A stretch of DNA of 64,000 nt from JBJHBP01 sp050485645 (lineage in GTDB: Bacteria > Pseudomonadota > Gammaproteobacteria > Steroidobacterales > Rariloculaceae). Of the stretch, positions 52,511-63,451 are shown one piece after another. How positions within the stretch are numbered: the first letter of the stretch is position 1; each line of letters starts with the position of its first letter. Under the pieces are notes generated by a model. It was not told the DNA's origin. It searched no databases and saw only the letters and a program-made list of their open reading frames with translations. Location of the stretch: the NCBI GenBank assembly GCA_050485645.1, contig JBJHBT010000009.1, positions 62,001 through 126,000 on the forward strand. The letters run 5' to 3'. The translations under genes were made by a program, and so were the position numbers.

Positions 52511-54208
52511 TCAGATATCGCGATCGATGTGCTCGACGATCAGCTGCACACTGGCCGGACTGTAGTAGTCGTTGATCCCGAGCCGGTAGACCAGGCGCGG
52601 CGTGTCGCCGGGATTCAGTGCGGCATCGGGATGATTGAACGCGATCGCATCCATGCGCGGGCCACCGGCCACCGGTCTCACCGTCATTTTCAGATGGACG
52701 TCTTTGAGCATCCGCCGGGCGATGACCTCGAACCGCCCGTCGAACTGCGGTTCCGGGAAACCCTGCCCCCACGGCGCGGCGTCGCGCAACAGCGCCGCCA
52801 CTTCCACCGTGTGGTGCTCCGGCGCAATCTCGCCATCCGTGAGCAGCGTCTGTGCCAGCATTTCCGGGTTCAGTTTCGAGGCCGCCACTTGTTCGATCGC
52901 TGCGCGGAAATCGACCAGCGCACCGGCACGCAGCGTCAGCCCGGCAGCCATGGCGTGCCCGCCGAACCGCTCGATCAGCGAAGGATCCGTCGCCGCCACG
53001 TCAGCCAGGGCATCACGCAGATGGAATCCGGGAATGGAACGTCCCGAACCTTTCAGGGTGCCCGTCGACGACGGCGCGAACGCGATCACCGGACGGTGAT
53101 GCTGCTCCTTCATTCTCGAGGCGATCAGACCAACCAGGCCCTCGTGCCAGTCGTCGCGATGGATCACCAGCACGCTGGCGGCATCGTCGGGCGCACAGAG
53201 CTGCCCGTCGTCGATCAATGCCACCGCTTCGGCACGCATTCTTGCCTCCAGTTCGCGGCGCTCCCGATTCAGGTTGTCGAGACGGGTGGCGAGTTCCATG
53301 GCCTGTTCGTCCGAGTCCGTGAGCAGCAGCTGCACGCCCAGCGACATTTCCTCGAGCCGGCCGGCGGCATTCAGGCGCGGCGCAATCTGATAGCCCAGCG
53401 ACGTGGATGACGCATCACGTGGATTCTGCTTCGCGGCCGCGTACAGGGCGCGTATGCCGGGGCGGCAGACACCGGCACGGATGCGCCTGAGGCCCTGCGC
53501 CACGAGGACGCGATTACAGCGATCCAGCACGACCAGGTCCGCCACCGTGCCCAGCGCCACCAGGTCGAGCAGCGCGGCCGCCGCGCCGGGCTGCGCCAGC
53601 GCCCGGCCCAGCGCCGCGGCAAGATAGAACGCGACACCGACACCGGCCAGATGCTTGCCGGCGAAGCCGCTGCCCGGCACATTGGGATTGACGATGGCGT
53701 TGGCCGCCGGCAGCTGATCACCCGGCAGATGATGATCGGTGATCAGCACATCGATGCCGGCCGCGCGGGCCGCCGCCACACCATCCAGGCTGCTGATGCC
53801 GTTGTCGACGGTCACGATCAGCGCCGGCGCCAGATCCCGCACCCGATCCACGAGCGCGGGCGAGAGTCCGTAACCGAGCGTGAAGCGGTCCGGAATGAAG
53901 TAGCCGACATCGGCGAACCCCAGCGCACGCAGCGCCAGCACCAGCAGCGCGGTGCTGGTCGCACCGTCGGCATCGAAATCGCCGACGATCACGATGCGCG
54001 ACTGACGATGCCGCAGCAGCAGTGCAACCGCCGCGTGCAACTCGACGAACTCGCCGACCGGAATCAGGTACCTGAGATCAAGCCGCATGTCATCGGGCGA
54101 ACGCAGCGACCGCCTGGCCAGCACCTGTCGCAGTACCGGGTGCATGGATGCCGGCCAGTCCCAGCGTTCGGCGCCGGCCAGAGGCTGGCGTGACAGGACA
54201 CGTGGCAT
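52511..54208 (-). CDS. recJ: Single-stranded-DNA-specific exonuclease RecJ
   Basis: 5'-3' ssDNA exonuclease for RecFOR recombination and mismatch repair; 565 residues. DHH family motifs: VGDFDADGATSTALLVLAL (motif I), VTVDNGIS, DVLITDHHLPG (motif III) and NPN; the DHHA1 part includes GGHAMAAGLTLR. Complete. It is the first gene of recJ-prfB-lysS and divergent from the Mth938-like gene. Confidence 0.96.
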   Translation of the reverse strand: MPRVLSRQPLAGAERWDWPASMHPVLRQVLARRSLRSPDDMRLDLRYLIPVGEFVELHAAVALLLRHRQSRIVIVGDFDADGATSTALLVLALRALGFADVGYFIPDRFTLGYGLSPALVDRVRDLAPALIVTVDNGISSLDGVAAARAAGIDVLITDHHLPGDQLPAANAIVNPNVPGSGFAGKHLAGVGVAFYLAAALGRALAQPGAAAALLDLVALGTVADLVVLDRCNRVLVAQGLRRIRAGVCRPGIRALYAAAKQNPRDASSTSLGYQIAPRLNAAGRLEEMSLGVQLLLTDSDEQAMELATRLDNLNRERRELEARMRAEAVALIDDGQLCAPDDAASVLVIHRDDWHEGLVGLIASRMKEQHHRPVIAFAPSSTGTLKGSGRSIPGFHLRDALADVAATDPSLIERFGGHAMAAGLTLRAGALVDFRAAIEQVAASKLNPEMLAQTLLTDGEIAPEHHTVEVAALLRDAAPWGQGFPEPQFDGRFEVIARRMLKDVHLKMTVRPVAGGPRMDAIAFNHPDAALNPGDTPRLVYRLGINDYYSPASVQLIVEHIDRDI

Positions 54209-54317
54209 GGCGTCAGGTCACCCGGTTCGCGCGGACAGCGTCGCGGTGTCTATAATCCGACGCCAGCCACCGACCGGACGATGGCAGCCACCACGGCACG
54301 GACCAGGACGGGAAGAC

Positions 54318-54710
54318 ATGCAACTGCACCGGGACCACAGCGACGCGAACTTGATACGCGCCTGGGAAAGCGGCCGCGTGCGCATCGGCGAGCAGTGGTT
54401 CACCGGCCACCTGATCGTCTCGCCGGAGCAGATTGTCGACGACTGGGTCATCGACGATCTCAACCGGCTGGACATCGACGATTTCGCGGCGGCGCTGGCC
54501 ATGGAGCCACAGATCCTGCTGCTGGGCACCGGAGAGGCGCGCCTGCTGCCGGATGTGCGGCTGATGGCGGCTTTCGCCGAGCGCGGCATCGGCCTTGAGG
54601 TCATGACCACACCCGCAGCCTGTCGCACGTTCAACGTGCTGGTGCAGGAGCATCGTGAGGTCGTTGCCGCGCTCGTCAGCCCGCGCCCGCTGTCGCCAGC
54701 CGCGCCGTAG
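54318..54710 (+). CDS. Mth938-like domain protein (DUF498)
   Basis: A 130-residue protein of the Mth938/NDUFAF3-like family (DUF498). VRIGEQWFTGHLIVSPEQIVDDW and PQILLLGTGEARLLPDV match, as does the C-terminal GIGLEVMTTPAACRTFNVLV. The human relative NDUFAF3 is a complex I assembly factor; the bacterial role is not established. Upstream the frame continues but no start fits; ATG 54318 has GGGAAGA ahead. Divergent from recJ (109-bp spacer). Confidence 0.82.
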   Translation: MQLHRDHSDANLIRAWESGRVRIGEQWFTGHLIVSPEQIVDDWVIDDLNRLDIDDFAAALAMEPQILLLGTGEARLLPDVRLMAAFAERGIGLEVMTTPAACRTFNVLVQEHREVVAALVSPRPLSPAAP

Positions 54711-54763
54711 CCGGCAACCGACGCACCGTCGACCACGGCGGACGCCGCTGCACGCCGGGCGGC

Positions 54764-55522
54764 TCAACGCGCAGCGCCATTCAGATAGGGCATCGGATCC
54801 ACCGGCATGCCGTTACGGCGGATTTCGAAATGCAGGCGCGGCTCGCGCTCAGGTCCCAGCCCCATCACCGCGATCTGCTGGCCGCGGGCCACTGTCTGAT
54901 CCTGCTGCACCTGCAGCGACGCGTTGTAGCCATAGGCCGTGAGGTAGGTGTCGTTATGCACGATGATGACCAGCTGGCCGTAGCCGATCAATCCGCCGCC
55001 GGCGTACACGACGCGTCCGGGCGCCGCCGCGCGCACCGGCTGTCCGCTGCGACCGCCGATGGCAATGCCGCTGGCGATGCTGCTTGCCCCGCTGGCGCCG
55101 AAACGGCTGACCACCTGGCCTTCGGTGGGCCACTGCCAGGCCGGCGGCGGCAGTTGCGGTGGCGGTGGCAGCGGCGCGGGCGCGGATCCGCGCCCGGCCC
55201 CGGAAGCGGGCTGCGTCGCGGCGACGGCCTGTCCGGCGGGCTGACTGAGGACCAGGCGCTGGCCCGCGAAGATCAGATCGGGATTGGACAGTCCGTTCCA
55301 GCGCGCCAGATTGCGGTGATCGATGCCATAGCGGAACGCGATCTTGTAGAGCGTATCGCCGGGCTGCACGACATGCACGCCCGACTCGGGCGCCGATCGG
55401 GCGCGCTGGGCGCCACCCGCACGGCCCTCGTAGTCCAGCAGCGAACTGCTGCAGCCGGCAACTGCCACCGATGTGGCCAGCATCGCCGCAAACTTCAGGC
55501 CGCCCTTCACGCCAGCTATCAC
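54764..55522 (-). CDS. nlpD: NlpD-like LysM/LytM lipoprotein
   Basis: Outer-membrane lipoprotein that activates an amidase during cell separation. 252 residues: lipobox VAGC (Cys24), LysM domain (VHVVQPGDTLYKIAFRYGID, about 49-93), Pro-rich linker and a C-terminal M23-like domain. The latter has ASGIAIGGRSGQP where active enzymes have HxxxD, so the zinc site is missing, as in E. coli NlpD; it is likely an activator. The usual neighbour rpoS is not present after it, but surE-pcm precede it as in other species. Confidence 0.88.
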   Translation of the reverse strand: MIAGVKGGLKFAAMLATSVAVAGCSSSLLDYEGRAGGAQRARSAPESGVHVVQPGDTLYKIAFRYGIDHRNLARWNGLSNPDLIFAGQRLVLSQPAGQAVAATQPASGAGRGSAPAPLPPPPQLPPPAWQWPTEGQVVSRFGASGASSIASGIAIGGRSGQPVRAAAPGRVVYAGGGLIGYGQLVIIVHNDTYLTAYGYNASLQVQQDQTVARGQQIAVMGLGPEREPRLHFEIRRNGMPVDPMPYLNGAAR

Positions 55523-55566
55523 CCTCGACTGTCAACGCATACCCGGCGCCGATCATCGCATCCCGA

Positions 55567-56148
55567 TCATCGGAATTGATAGACCAGATAACCGACAACG
55601 ATCAGCCCCACCGTCGCCCAGCCAATGATATCCACATATTCGCGCAGCCGTCGCTCCATCGGTTCACCGCCCCAGCGGATCAGGCCTGCGACCAGGTAGA
55701 AGCGTGCGCCGCGTCCGATGAACGAAGCCACGATGAACAGCGGCAGGAACATGTGCATCGCACCGGCGGCGATCGTGAAAACCTTGTAAGGAATCGGAGA
55801 AAACCCGGCCGCCAGCACGGCAAGGAATCCCCAAGTGACGAACCACTCGGTGGCACGCTCGTAGCCTTCCCAGTAACCGACCGAATGCAGCAGCGGTTCG
55901 ATCGCACCCAGCGCCGCCCACCCGATCAGATAGCCGGCCACGCCGCCGAGTACCGATGCCACGGTGGTAATGAAGGCGAACCGGAATCCGCGGCGCGGAT
56001 CAGCCAGCGTCATCGGTGCGAGCATCACATCCGGCGGAATCGGAAAGAACGACGACTCGGCGAAACTCAGGCCGGCCAGATAGCGTTCGGCGTATCGGTG
56101 ACGCGACCAGTGCAGCACGCGGTCATACAGCTTCGAAAAGATTTTCAA
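55567..56148 (-). CDS. yqaA: YqaA/DedA family membrane protein
   Basis: A 193-residue inner-membrane protein of the DedA/SNARE-associated family. The start is TTG 56148 (AGGA upstream), giving the usual MKIFSKLYDRVLHWS. FAESSFFPIPPDVMLAPM and AAGFSPIPYKVFTIAAGA are the conserved re-entrant motifs. Relatives are implicated in lipid carrier flipping and envelope integrity; the function here is inferred only. It lies between pcm and nlpD. Confidence 0.88.
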   Translation of the reverse strand: MKIFSKLYDRVLHWSRHRYAERYLAGLSFAESSFFPIPPDVMLAPMTLADPRRGFRFAFITTVASVLGGVAGYLIGWAALGAIEPLLHSVGYWEGYERATEWFVTWGFLAVLAAGFSPIPYKVFTIAAGAMHMFLPLFIVASFIGRGARFYLVAGLIRWGGEPMERRLREYVDIIGWATVGLIVVGYLVYQFR

Positions 56149-56182
56149 GTCGGCGGGTCCTGCGATTGCGAAACGCGTGTGA

Positions 56183-56830
56183 TCAGTACTCGGTGCCTTC
56201 GAGCAGCGGAACGAAACTGACCGGAGCAATCTCACGCTGCTCCAGCTCCGATCCGTTACGGGTGACGACCACCAGATCCTGGCGGCCACGCGGACCGAAC
56301 GGTATGACGAGTCGTCCGAAATCGGCGAGCTGATCCAGCAGCGTCTGCGGGATCTGCGGCGGCGCGGCGGTCACGATGATGCCGTCGAACGGGGCCTGAC
56401 TGCGCCACCCCTGCCAGCCGTCGGCGTGACGCAGACTGACATTGGAAATACGCAGCTGACGCAGCCGCTCACGGGCACGCACGATCAGCGGCTGTATGCG
56501 TTCGATGCTGTAGACATGACGTGCGAACGCAGCCAGCACGGCGGTCTGGTAGCCGCAGCCGGTGCCGATCTCCAGAACCTTGTTGAGCGGCGCATGCGCA
56601 GGACGATCCTCGATCAGCGACTGCGTCATCAGCGCCACCACATAGGGCTGTGAAATCGTCTGGCCGAAGCCGATCGGCAGCGCCGTGTCTTCATATGCAC
56701 GGCTGGACAGCGCCTCGTCCATGAACAGATGACGCGGCACGGAACGAATGCGCTCCAGAACAGCCTCGTCCCTGATGCCCTTGGCGCGCAGACGCTGGAC
56801 GAGCCGGTCCCGGGTGCGCGCGGAAGTCAT
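56183..56830 (-). CDS. pcm: Protein-L-isoaspartate O-methyltransferase
   Basis: Repairs isoaspartyl damage in proteins with SAM. About 215 residues from ATG 56830 (MTSARTRDRLV); an earlier in-frame ATG at 56875 would overlap surE by 22 bp. Motif I VLEIGTGCGYQTAVLA and DGIIVTAAPPQIPQTLLDQL with GRLVIPFGPRGRQDL are present. The surE-pcm order is widely conserved. Confidence 0.95.
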   Translation of the reverse strand: MTSARTRDRLVQRLRAKGIRDEAVLERIRSVPRHLFMDEALSSRAYEDTALPIGFGQTISQPYVVALMTQSLIEDRPAHAPLNKVLEIGTGCGYQTAVLAAFARHVYSIERIQPLIVRARERLRQLRISNVSLRHADGWQGWRSQAPFDGIIVTAAPPQIPQTLLDQLADFGRLVIPFGPRGRQDLVVVTRNGSELEQREIAPVSFVPLLEGTEY

Positions 56831-56853
56831 CCCGATGCCGCTGGCGTTACCTT

Positions 56854-57603
56854 TCAGCTCCACGCCTGCAGCCACCGGTCAACCGATTCCAGGCCCGCGT
56901 GATCCGTCAGATCCACCTTGATCGGCGACACCGACACACAGCCGGATTCGATCGCATGGAAGTCCGTTCCCGGCCCGGCGTCCTGTCCCGGGCCGGCCGG
57001 ACCGATCCAGTAGACCGGACGGTTCTTCGGGTCCAGCGCTTTCACCACCGGCTCGGACTTGTGCCGGAATCCCTGTCGCGTAGTGCGGTAACCGCGCAGC
57101 TGATCCAGTGGCACATCGGGCACATTGATGTTCAGTATCGTGTCGCGGGGCAGAGGGTCATCAACCAGGCGATGCACGAAACGTCGTGCAACGGCTACCG
57201 CGGTTTCGAAATGGCCGCCCTCTTCCATCACCAGCGACACCGCGATGGCCGGCAGGCCGAGGAATCGTCCTTCCATGGCTGCCGCGACGGTACCGGAGTA
57301 CAGCACGTCGTCACCGAGATTCGCGCCGTGATTGACACCGGACACGACCATGTCCGGCTCCTCATCGAGCAGACCGGTGATCGCAACGTGTACGCAATCC
57401 GTGGGCGTACCGTTGACGTAGTAAAGGCGTTCGCCCACCTGCTCCACCCGCAGTGGCGTGTCCAGCGTCAGCGAGTTGCTCGCACCACTGCGGTTGCGGT
57501 CCGGCGCAACCACCGTCACGGTCGCCACCTCCGCAAGACTTTCGGCCAGCAGACGCAGTCCCTTCGCCTGATAGCCGTCATCGTTCGATAACAGAATCCG
57601 CAC
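56854..57603 (-). CDS. surE: 5'/3'-nucleotidase SurE
   Basis: Stationary-phase nucleotidase/phosphatase. 249 residues starting MRILLSNDDGYQAKGL (Asp8, Asp9 bind metal), with VSGVNHGANLGDDVLYSGTVAAAMEG and PDVP. Typical length. Divergent from the Smr gene across a 139-bp spacer that probably holds both promoters. Confidence 0.97.
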   Translation of the reverse strand: MRILLSNDDGYQAKGLRLLAESLAEVATVTVVAPDRNRSGASNSLTLDTPLRVEQVGERLYYVNGTPTDCVHVAITGLLDEEPDMVVSGVNHGANLGDDVLYSGTVAAAMEGRFLGLPAIAVSLVMEEGGHFETAVAVARRFVHRLVDDPLPRDTILNINVPDVPLDQLRGYRTTRQGFRHKSEPVVKALDPKNRPVYWIGPAGPGQDAGPGTDFHAIESGCVSVSPIKVDLTDHAGLESVDRWLQAWS

Positions 57604-57742
57604 TCACCATTCCCTGGAATCCTCCCGAAGCGGCTAACTATACTGGAACCCCGGGCCCGTGGCGCAGGTCGCAGACGGTCCGGCCCGCGCCACCGCACGC
57701 GAATCCGGGCAGACGCGCCGGAAGCGCAACAGGACGGATGCC

Positions 57743-58270
57743 ATGACCGACGACGACCGCGACGTATTCCGCAAAGCCATGCAGGGCGTGCGTCGACTGG
57801 AGCGCGAGCGGCGCGCGGAGCGAACGCAGCGGCCCGCGGCCCGGGCCCGCATGAGCCGCGCGGCACGCGCAGCGCTGATCGAGGCCAGCTGGAACGGCTC
57901 CCTGCAGGACTTCAACGGCGAGGAAATCGCGTTCCGCCGCGACGGGGTGACTGAACGCACGTTCCGCTCGCTATGCGAGGGACGGTTCAGCCTGGAGGCG
58001 GAGCTGGATCTGCACGGCATGAGCGCCGTACAGGCGGAAATCGCATTGAAGGCATTCATCACCGAGTCCGCGGCCAGGGGACTGGGCTGTGTGCGCATCA
58101 TCCACGGTAAGGGCGCACGTTCCGGACCGGACGGCCCGGTGCTCAAGCAGCTGGTGCAGCATCATCTGCCGCGCTGGAATCCGGTGCTGGCGTTCGTAAC
58201 AGCCAGACCACGGCATGGCGGCCATGGTGCATGCTATGTGCTGCTCAACAGACGCCGTCGTTCTTCGTGA
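57743..58270 (+). CDS. Smr-domain protein (SmrA-like)
   Basis: A 175-residue protein with an N-terminal Arg-rich helical part (RRLERERRAERTQRP) and a C-terminal Smr domain: LDLHGMSAVQAEIALKAFI and VRIIHGKGARSG, then HGGHGACYVLL. Smr domains act as nucleases or RNA-binding modules; SmrA/SmrB proteins act in translation quality control. ATG 57743 is chosen (AGGA 9-12 nt upstream). It converges with ftsB over a structured 250-bp spacer. Confidence 0.87.
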   Translation: MTDDDRDVFRKAMQGVRRLERERRAERTQRPAARARMSRAARAALIEASWNGSLQDFNGEEIAFRRDGVTERTFRSLCEGRFSLEAELDLHGMSAVQAEIALKAFITESAARGLGCVRIIHGKGARSGPDGPVLKQLVQHHLPRWNPVLAFVTARPRHGGHGACYVLLNRRRRSS

Positions 58271-58302
58271 ACGCAGATGCGCATGGCGGTACACCGTGCC
58301 GC

Positions 58303-58446
58303 GCCGTGCCGCGCCGTGCCGTGGCGGAGCATCCCCCTTTCTTCGGGGACGGCGGAAGAGCATCCATGCGCCTTGGCCGCGGCCATCCATGGCCGCGGAC
58401 ACCCCGAGAAAGGGGGATGCTCCGCCACGGCACGGCACGGCACGGC
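58303..58446. repeat. Long imperfect inverted repeat with internal palindrome
   Basis: Between the Smr gene and ftsB lie two arms of 46 nt (58303-58348) and 45 nt (58402-58446) that pair with one mismatch and one single-base indel, separated by 53 nt. The arms contain GTGGCGGAGCATCCCCC and its complement. Inside the loop is a second perfect palindrome, CCGCGGCCAT-CC-ATGGCCGCGG (58377-58398). The outer end of the right arm is four tandem CACGG units (58426-58445); the left arm has two 10-bp GCGCCGTGCC units (58301-58320). It could be a bidirectional transcription-stopping hairpin, a REP-like element or a MITE; no target duplication or transposase is visible. Confidence 0.85.
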
Positions 58447-58520
58447 TTTGACGGTGTCACCGTTGGTGAACAAGGCGGGCCGGGCGTCTCGTCGCGGAAA
58501 CAAACGAGACGCGGTGTTCG

Positions 58521-58847
58521 TCAGGGCGCCTCCGCGGAACGTGCGGGTCGTGTGGCCGTGCCGGTCGTCGCGGTGCGGGCCGGTGCGATCTGGTAGAAAG
58601 TTTCACCGCGGCGGATCATGCCCAGTTCGACGCGTGCACGCTCCTCGGCGGCGGCCAGGCCTTCCTTGAGATTCTGCACCTCGGCTTCCAGTGCCGAGTT
58701 ACGGTCATCCAGCCGACGATTGTCGGCGGTACGCAGCTGCACCTGATGTTCCAGGCGCCAGACCTCGCTGAGCCCATCGTCGGCAAACCACAGGCGGGCC
58801 TGCAGAAACAGCAGTGCAATGATCAGGCCTGCGATCAACACCCGCAC
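58521..58847 (-). CDS. ftsB: Cell division protein FtsB
   Basis: Divisome protein that with FtsL and FtsQ activates septal synthesis. 108 residues: one N-terminal helix (VLIAGLIIALLFLQARLWF) then a coiled coil (RRLDDRNSALEAEVQNLKEGL) and RVELGMIRRGETFYQI, the typical FtsB C-terminal motif. A short Thr/Ala/Pro/Arg tail follows. It lies 45 nt after eno, a conserved pair. Confidence 0.94.
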   Translation of the reverse strand: MRVLIAGLIIALLFLQARLWFADDGLSEVWRLEHQVQLRTADNRRLDDRNSALEAEVQNLKEGLAAAEERARVELGMIRRGETFYQIAPARTATTGTATRPARSAEAP

Positions 58848-58892
58848 GATCCGGCTACCCCCTCGGCTTACGGTCTACTGAAGACACGGGGT

Positions 58893-60200
58893 CTACAGAG
58901 ACACGGGAAATGCATCGGCCCCAGCATACCTCATGCGCGCGTTCTGCCCGCGCTCACCAAGCATACGCTCAATTCGCAACAGCTGGTTGTACTTCGCCAG
59001 ACGGTCGGACCGACACAGCGATCCGGTTTTGATCTGAGATGCGCGGGTGCCAACCGCGATGTCGGCGATGATCGCATCTTCGGTCTCGCCGGAGCGGTGC
59101 GATACCACCGACGAATAGCCGGCGTCCGAAGCCATCGCGATGGCCGCAAGTGTCTCCGTGAGGGTGCCGATCTGGTTCGGCTTGATCAGAATGCTGTTCG
59201 CGACCTGTTCCTCGATGCCGCGAGCCAGGATCTCCGTACTGGTGACGAACAGATCGTCGCCAACCAGCTGCACGCGATCACGCAGTCGACGGCTGATCAG
59301 CGACCACCCTTCCCAGTCATCCTCGGCCATCGCGTCCTCCACCGAGATGATCGGATAACGCGCAACCAGGTCTTCGAGGTAGTCGGCGAATTCGCTGCTG
59401 TTGAAGCGCCGCTGTTCGGATGCCAGGGTGTAGACGCCATCCACGTAAAACTCGGTGCTGGCCACATCCAGTCCGAGATAGATCTCGCGCCCCAGCGTGT
59501 AGCCGGCCGCGTCGACAGCCTCGGCAATCAGTTCCAGCGCCGCCTCATTCGATGACAGATCGGGGGCGAAACCACCCTCGTCGCCGACGGCAGTGGACAG
59601 CCGACGCGATTTGAGCAGTTTCTTCAGCGCATGGAAGACTTCAACGCCGTAGCGCAGGCTCTCACTGAAAGTCGGCGCCCCAACCGGCAGGATCATGAAC
59701 TCCTGGATGTCGACGCTGTTGTCGGCGTGCGCGCCACCATTGAGGATGTTCATCATCGGCACCGGCATCACGAACTCGCGCTCACCGGTGGACTGCGCCA
59801 GACGCGCGAACAACGGCTCGCGATGTTCGGCGGCGCTGGCCTGTGCGGCGGCCAGCGAAGCGGCCAGCATCGCATTCGCACCCAGTCTGGACTTATTCGG
59901 CGTACCGTCGAGATCGAGCATGCGCTGATCCAGTGCGGCCTGATCGTCTGCATCCATACCGATCAGCGCACCACGAATCTCACCCGTGAGGTTGCGCACG
60001 GCGGTCTGTACACCCTTGCCGAGGTAGCGCTGCGGATCACCATCACGCAATTCCACGGCTTCACGCGAACCTGTAGACGCACCCGAAGGCACGGCCGCCC
60101 GGCCACGAGCACCACCGGCCAGCAGCACCTCGGCCTCCACGGTCGGGTTGCCGCGAGAATCCAGTATCTCGATACCGTTGACTTCCTTGATCTGAGTCAT
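58893..60200 (-). CDS. eno: Enolase
   Basis: Converts 2-phosphoglycerate to phosphoenolpyruvate; in many gammaproteobacteria it is also a degradosome partner of RNase E, which is also encoded in this window. 435 residues from ATG 60200 (MTQIKEVNGIEILDSRGNPTVE), with AAGGA upstream; a start 18 nt earlier would overlap pyrG. SGASTGSREAVELRDGD and NQIGTLTETL are present, as is SHRSGETEDAIIADIA. The C-terminus is PVSL, and its last 17 nt are repeated just downstream. Confidence 0.98.
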   Translation of the reverse strand: MTQIKEVNGIEILDSRGNPTVEAEVLLAGGARGRAAVPSGASTGSREAVELRDGDPQRYLGKGVQTAVRNLTGEIRGALIGMDADDQAALDQRMLDLDGTPNKSRLGANAMLAASLAAAQASAAEHREPLFARLAQSTGEREFVMPVPMMNILNGGAHADNSVDIQEFMILPVGAPTFSESLRYGVEVFHALKKLLKSRRLSTAVGDEGGFAPDLSSNEAALELIAEAVDAAGYTLGREIYLGLDVASTEFYVDGVYTLASEQRRFNSSEFADYLEDLVARYPIISVEDAMAEDDWEGWSLISRRLRDRVQLVGDDLFVTSTEILARGIEEQVANSILIKPNQIGTLTETLAAIAMASDAGYSSVVSHRSGETEDAIIADIAVGTRASQIKTGSLCRSDRLAKYNQLLRIERMLGERGQNARMRYAGADAFPVSL

Positions 60201-60214
60201 CTGCGATCCTTTTT

Positions 60215-61861
<1,647 letters not shown>

Positions 61862-62041
61862 AACCCGTCTTTGATGGATGGGAGGAGCTGGGCCGGGGAA
61901 CGTACCGGAGACGGTATTGCAAACTATCAAATCGGCACCGTGATCACCAGCCTTGCATCCGACACGAAAAAAGCGCAGTGCCCGGATCGGGCTGACTCCG
62001 ACGCCCCGTCAGACGATCCGCTTCTCGATGAACGGCGTTTT

Positions 62042-63433
62042 TCAGTCTTTCGCGGTGAGTGGCGGATGATCGTCGAAATGCACTGTCCAGGTGCGTTGCG
62101 CACCTGCCGGCACCGCGTCCTGGGCGCTGATTGCCAGTCCGGCCACGGCCACCAGCCGTTCTTCGGCATAGATCAACGGAATACGGTCACGCATCCACGG
62201 CAACACACCCGAATCCTGAAGCCATTTCTTCAACGGCCTGTGATGCGCGCTGCCGTAGGGACGAAAACGCTCGCCACCGCGACGAAAACGGAGTGACAGT
62301 CCGCCACGCACCAGCGAGTCGGGCAGTCCATGCGTTTCGTCCGCGCCGGCGGGCAGCAGCCGGACGCGGCCTTCAGGACCCTGCCATGGCTGCTGCAGTG
62401 CCAGCGTTCCATTGTAGCCGGGGGCCGATGTCGGCAGCGGAGCGCCCAGATACAGGCGCCCACGCCAGATGCGCGCCTGTGCGCCAGGCCAGTCCACCCG
62501 GGTGCGCGCATCGGCGCGCTCGACGTGCAGCGCCTCGTCGATCTTCGCCAGCTGCCTGGCATCGGGTATCGGCAGCCCCGCCGTACGGATCAGATGGCGC
62601 AGCAGATTGCCGCGCCTGGCCGGTGTCAATGCCAGGATATCCGCGCGCGCCATTGGCATCCCGCCAGCCGCGGCCGCATCGCAGGCGGCCATTTCGGCCA
62701 GCAGTTCCTCGGTCTCGGTCATCCGCCGCGCCAGCCTTGCCGCATTGGCTGAAGCCGCGGGCCAGCGTGCCATGAGCTGCGGCATCACGGCACGTCTGAC
62801 GTAGCTGCGATCATGACGGTCATCGCGATTCGCCGGATCTTCCACCCAGACAATGATGCCTGCCTGCTCGGCGAAAGCGACGAGATCGTCACGCGTGAAG
62901 TCCAGCAGCGGACGCGCCAGAAAACCCGGTGTAAAGCGGTCGCACTCGCTGATGCCGCGCAGTCCCCGCACACCGGTACCGCGCAGCATGCGCATCAGCA
63001 GCGTCTCAAACTGATCGTCGGCATGATGCGCCGTCAGCAGGATTTCGTCCGTCTGCAGCAGTCCGGCCAGCGCCCCGTAGCGCGCATGGCGTGCCGCCGC
63101 CTCCAGCCCCTGGCCGCGCAGTGTATCCACGTGGACACGCACGCTGTGATACGGCACGTGCAGCGCCGCGGCCATACGCCGGCCGTGCTCCGCCCAATGC
63201 GGCGAATCCGGATGCAGGCCATGGTCCACATGGAGCGCGCGCAACGACAGTGCGGCATGCGTGTCGCTGTCCGGCTGCGGCGTGGCGACCGTGCGCAGCG
63301 CCTGCGCCATTGCCGTCAGCAACACGCTGGAATCCAGGCCGCCGCTGAAGGCCACCGCGTAGCGGCGCCGCGCCACCGGCACGGGCACCGGCAGGGCATC
63401 AAGCCGCCGACGCAGGCTGCTGATGAAACTCAA
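62042..63433 (-). CDS. tilS: tRNA(Ile)-lysidine synthase TilS
   Basis: Converts the wobble cytidine of tRNA-Ile(CAU) to lysidine. 463 residues: P-loop AVAFSGGLDSSVLLTAM (SGGLDS at residues 30-35), HVDHGLHPDS, LTAHHADDQFETLLMRMLRGTG, RPLLDF, and a C-terminal substrate-binding domain including RPYGSAHHRPLKKWLQDSGVLPW. Starts 18 nt downstream of accA, a conserved accA-tilS pair. The 180-bp spacer to pyrG has only a weak hairpin (61980-61992). Confidence 0.96.
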   Translation of the reverse strand: MSFISSLRRRLDALPVPVPVARRRYAVAFSGGLDSSVLLTAMAQALRTVATPQPDSDTHAALSLRALHVDHGLHPDSPHWAEHGRRMAAALHVPYHSVRVHVDTLRGQGLEAAARHARYGALAGLLQTDEILLTAHHADDQFETLLMRMLRGTGVRGLRGISECDRFTPGFLARPLLDFTRDDLVAFAEQAGIIVWVEDPANRDDRHDRSYVRRAVMPQLMARWPAASANAARLARRMTETEELLAEMAACDAAAAGGMPMARADILALTPARRGNLLRHLIRTAGLPIPDARQLAKIDEALHVERADARTRVDWPGAQARIWRGRLYLGAPLPTSAPGYNGTLALQQPWQGPEGRVRLLPAGADETHGLPDSLVRGGLSLRFRRGGERFRPYGSAHHRPLKKWLQDSGVLPWMRDRIPLIYAEERLVAVAGLAISAQDAVPAGAQRTWTVHFDDHPPLTAKD

Positions 63434-63451
63434 GGCACGGGCTTCCCGTGA

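Noticed and set aside
61962..61992. Possible terminator after pyrG promoter region / tilS
   Set aside because: A 5-bp GCCCG/CGGGC stem is separated from the T-run (minus strand) by 7 nt; too weak to call.
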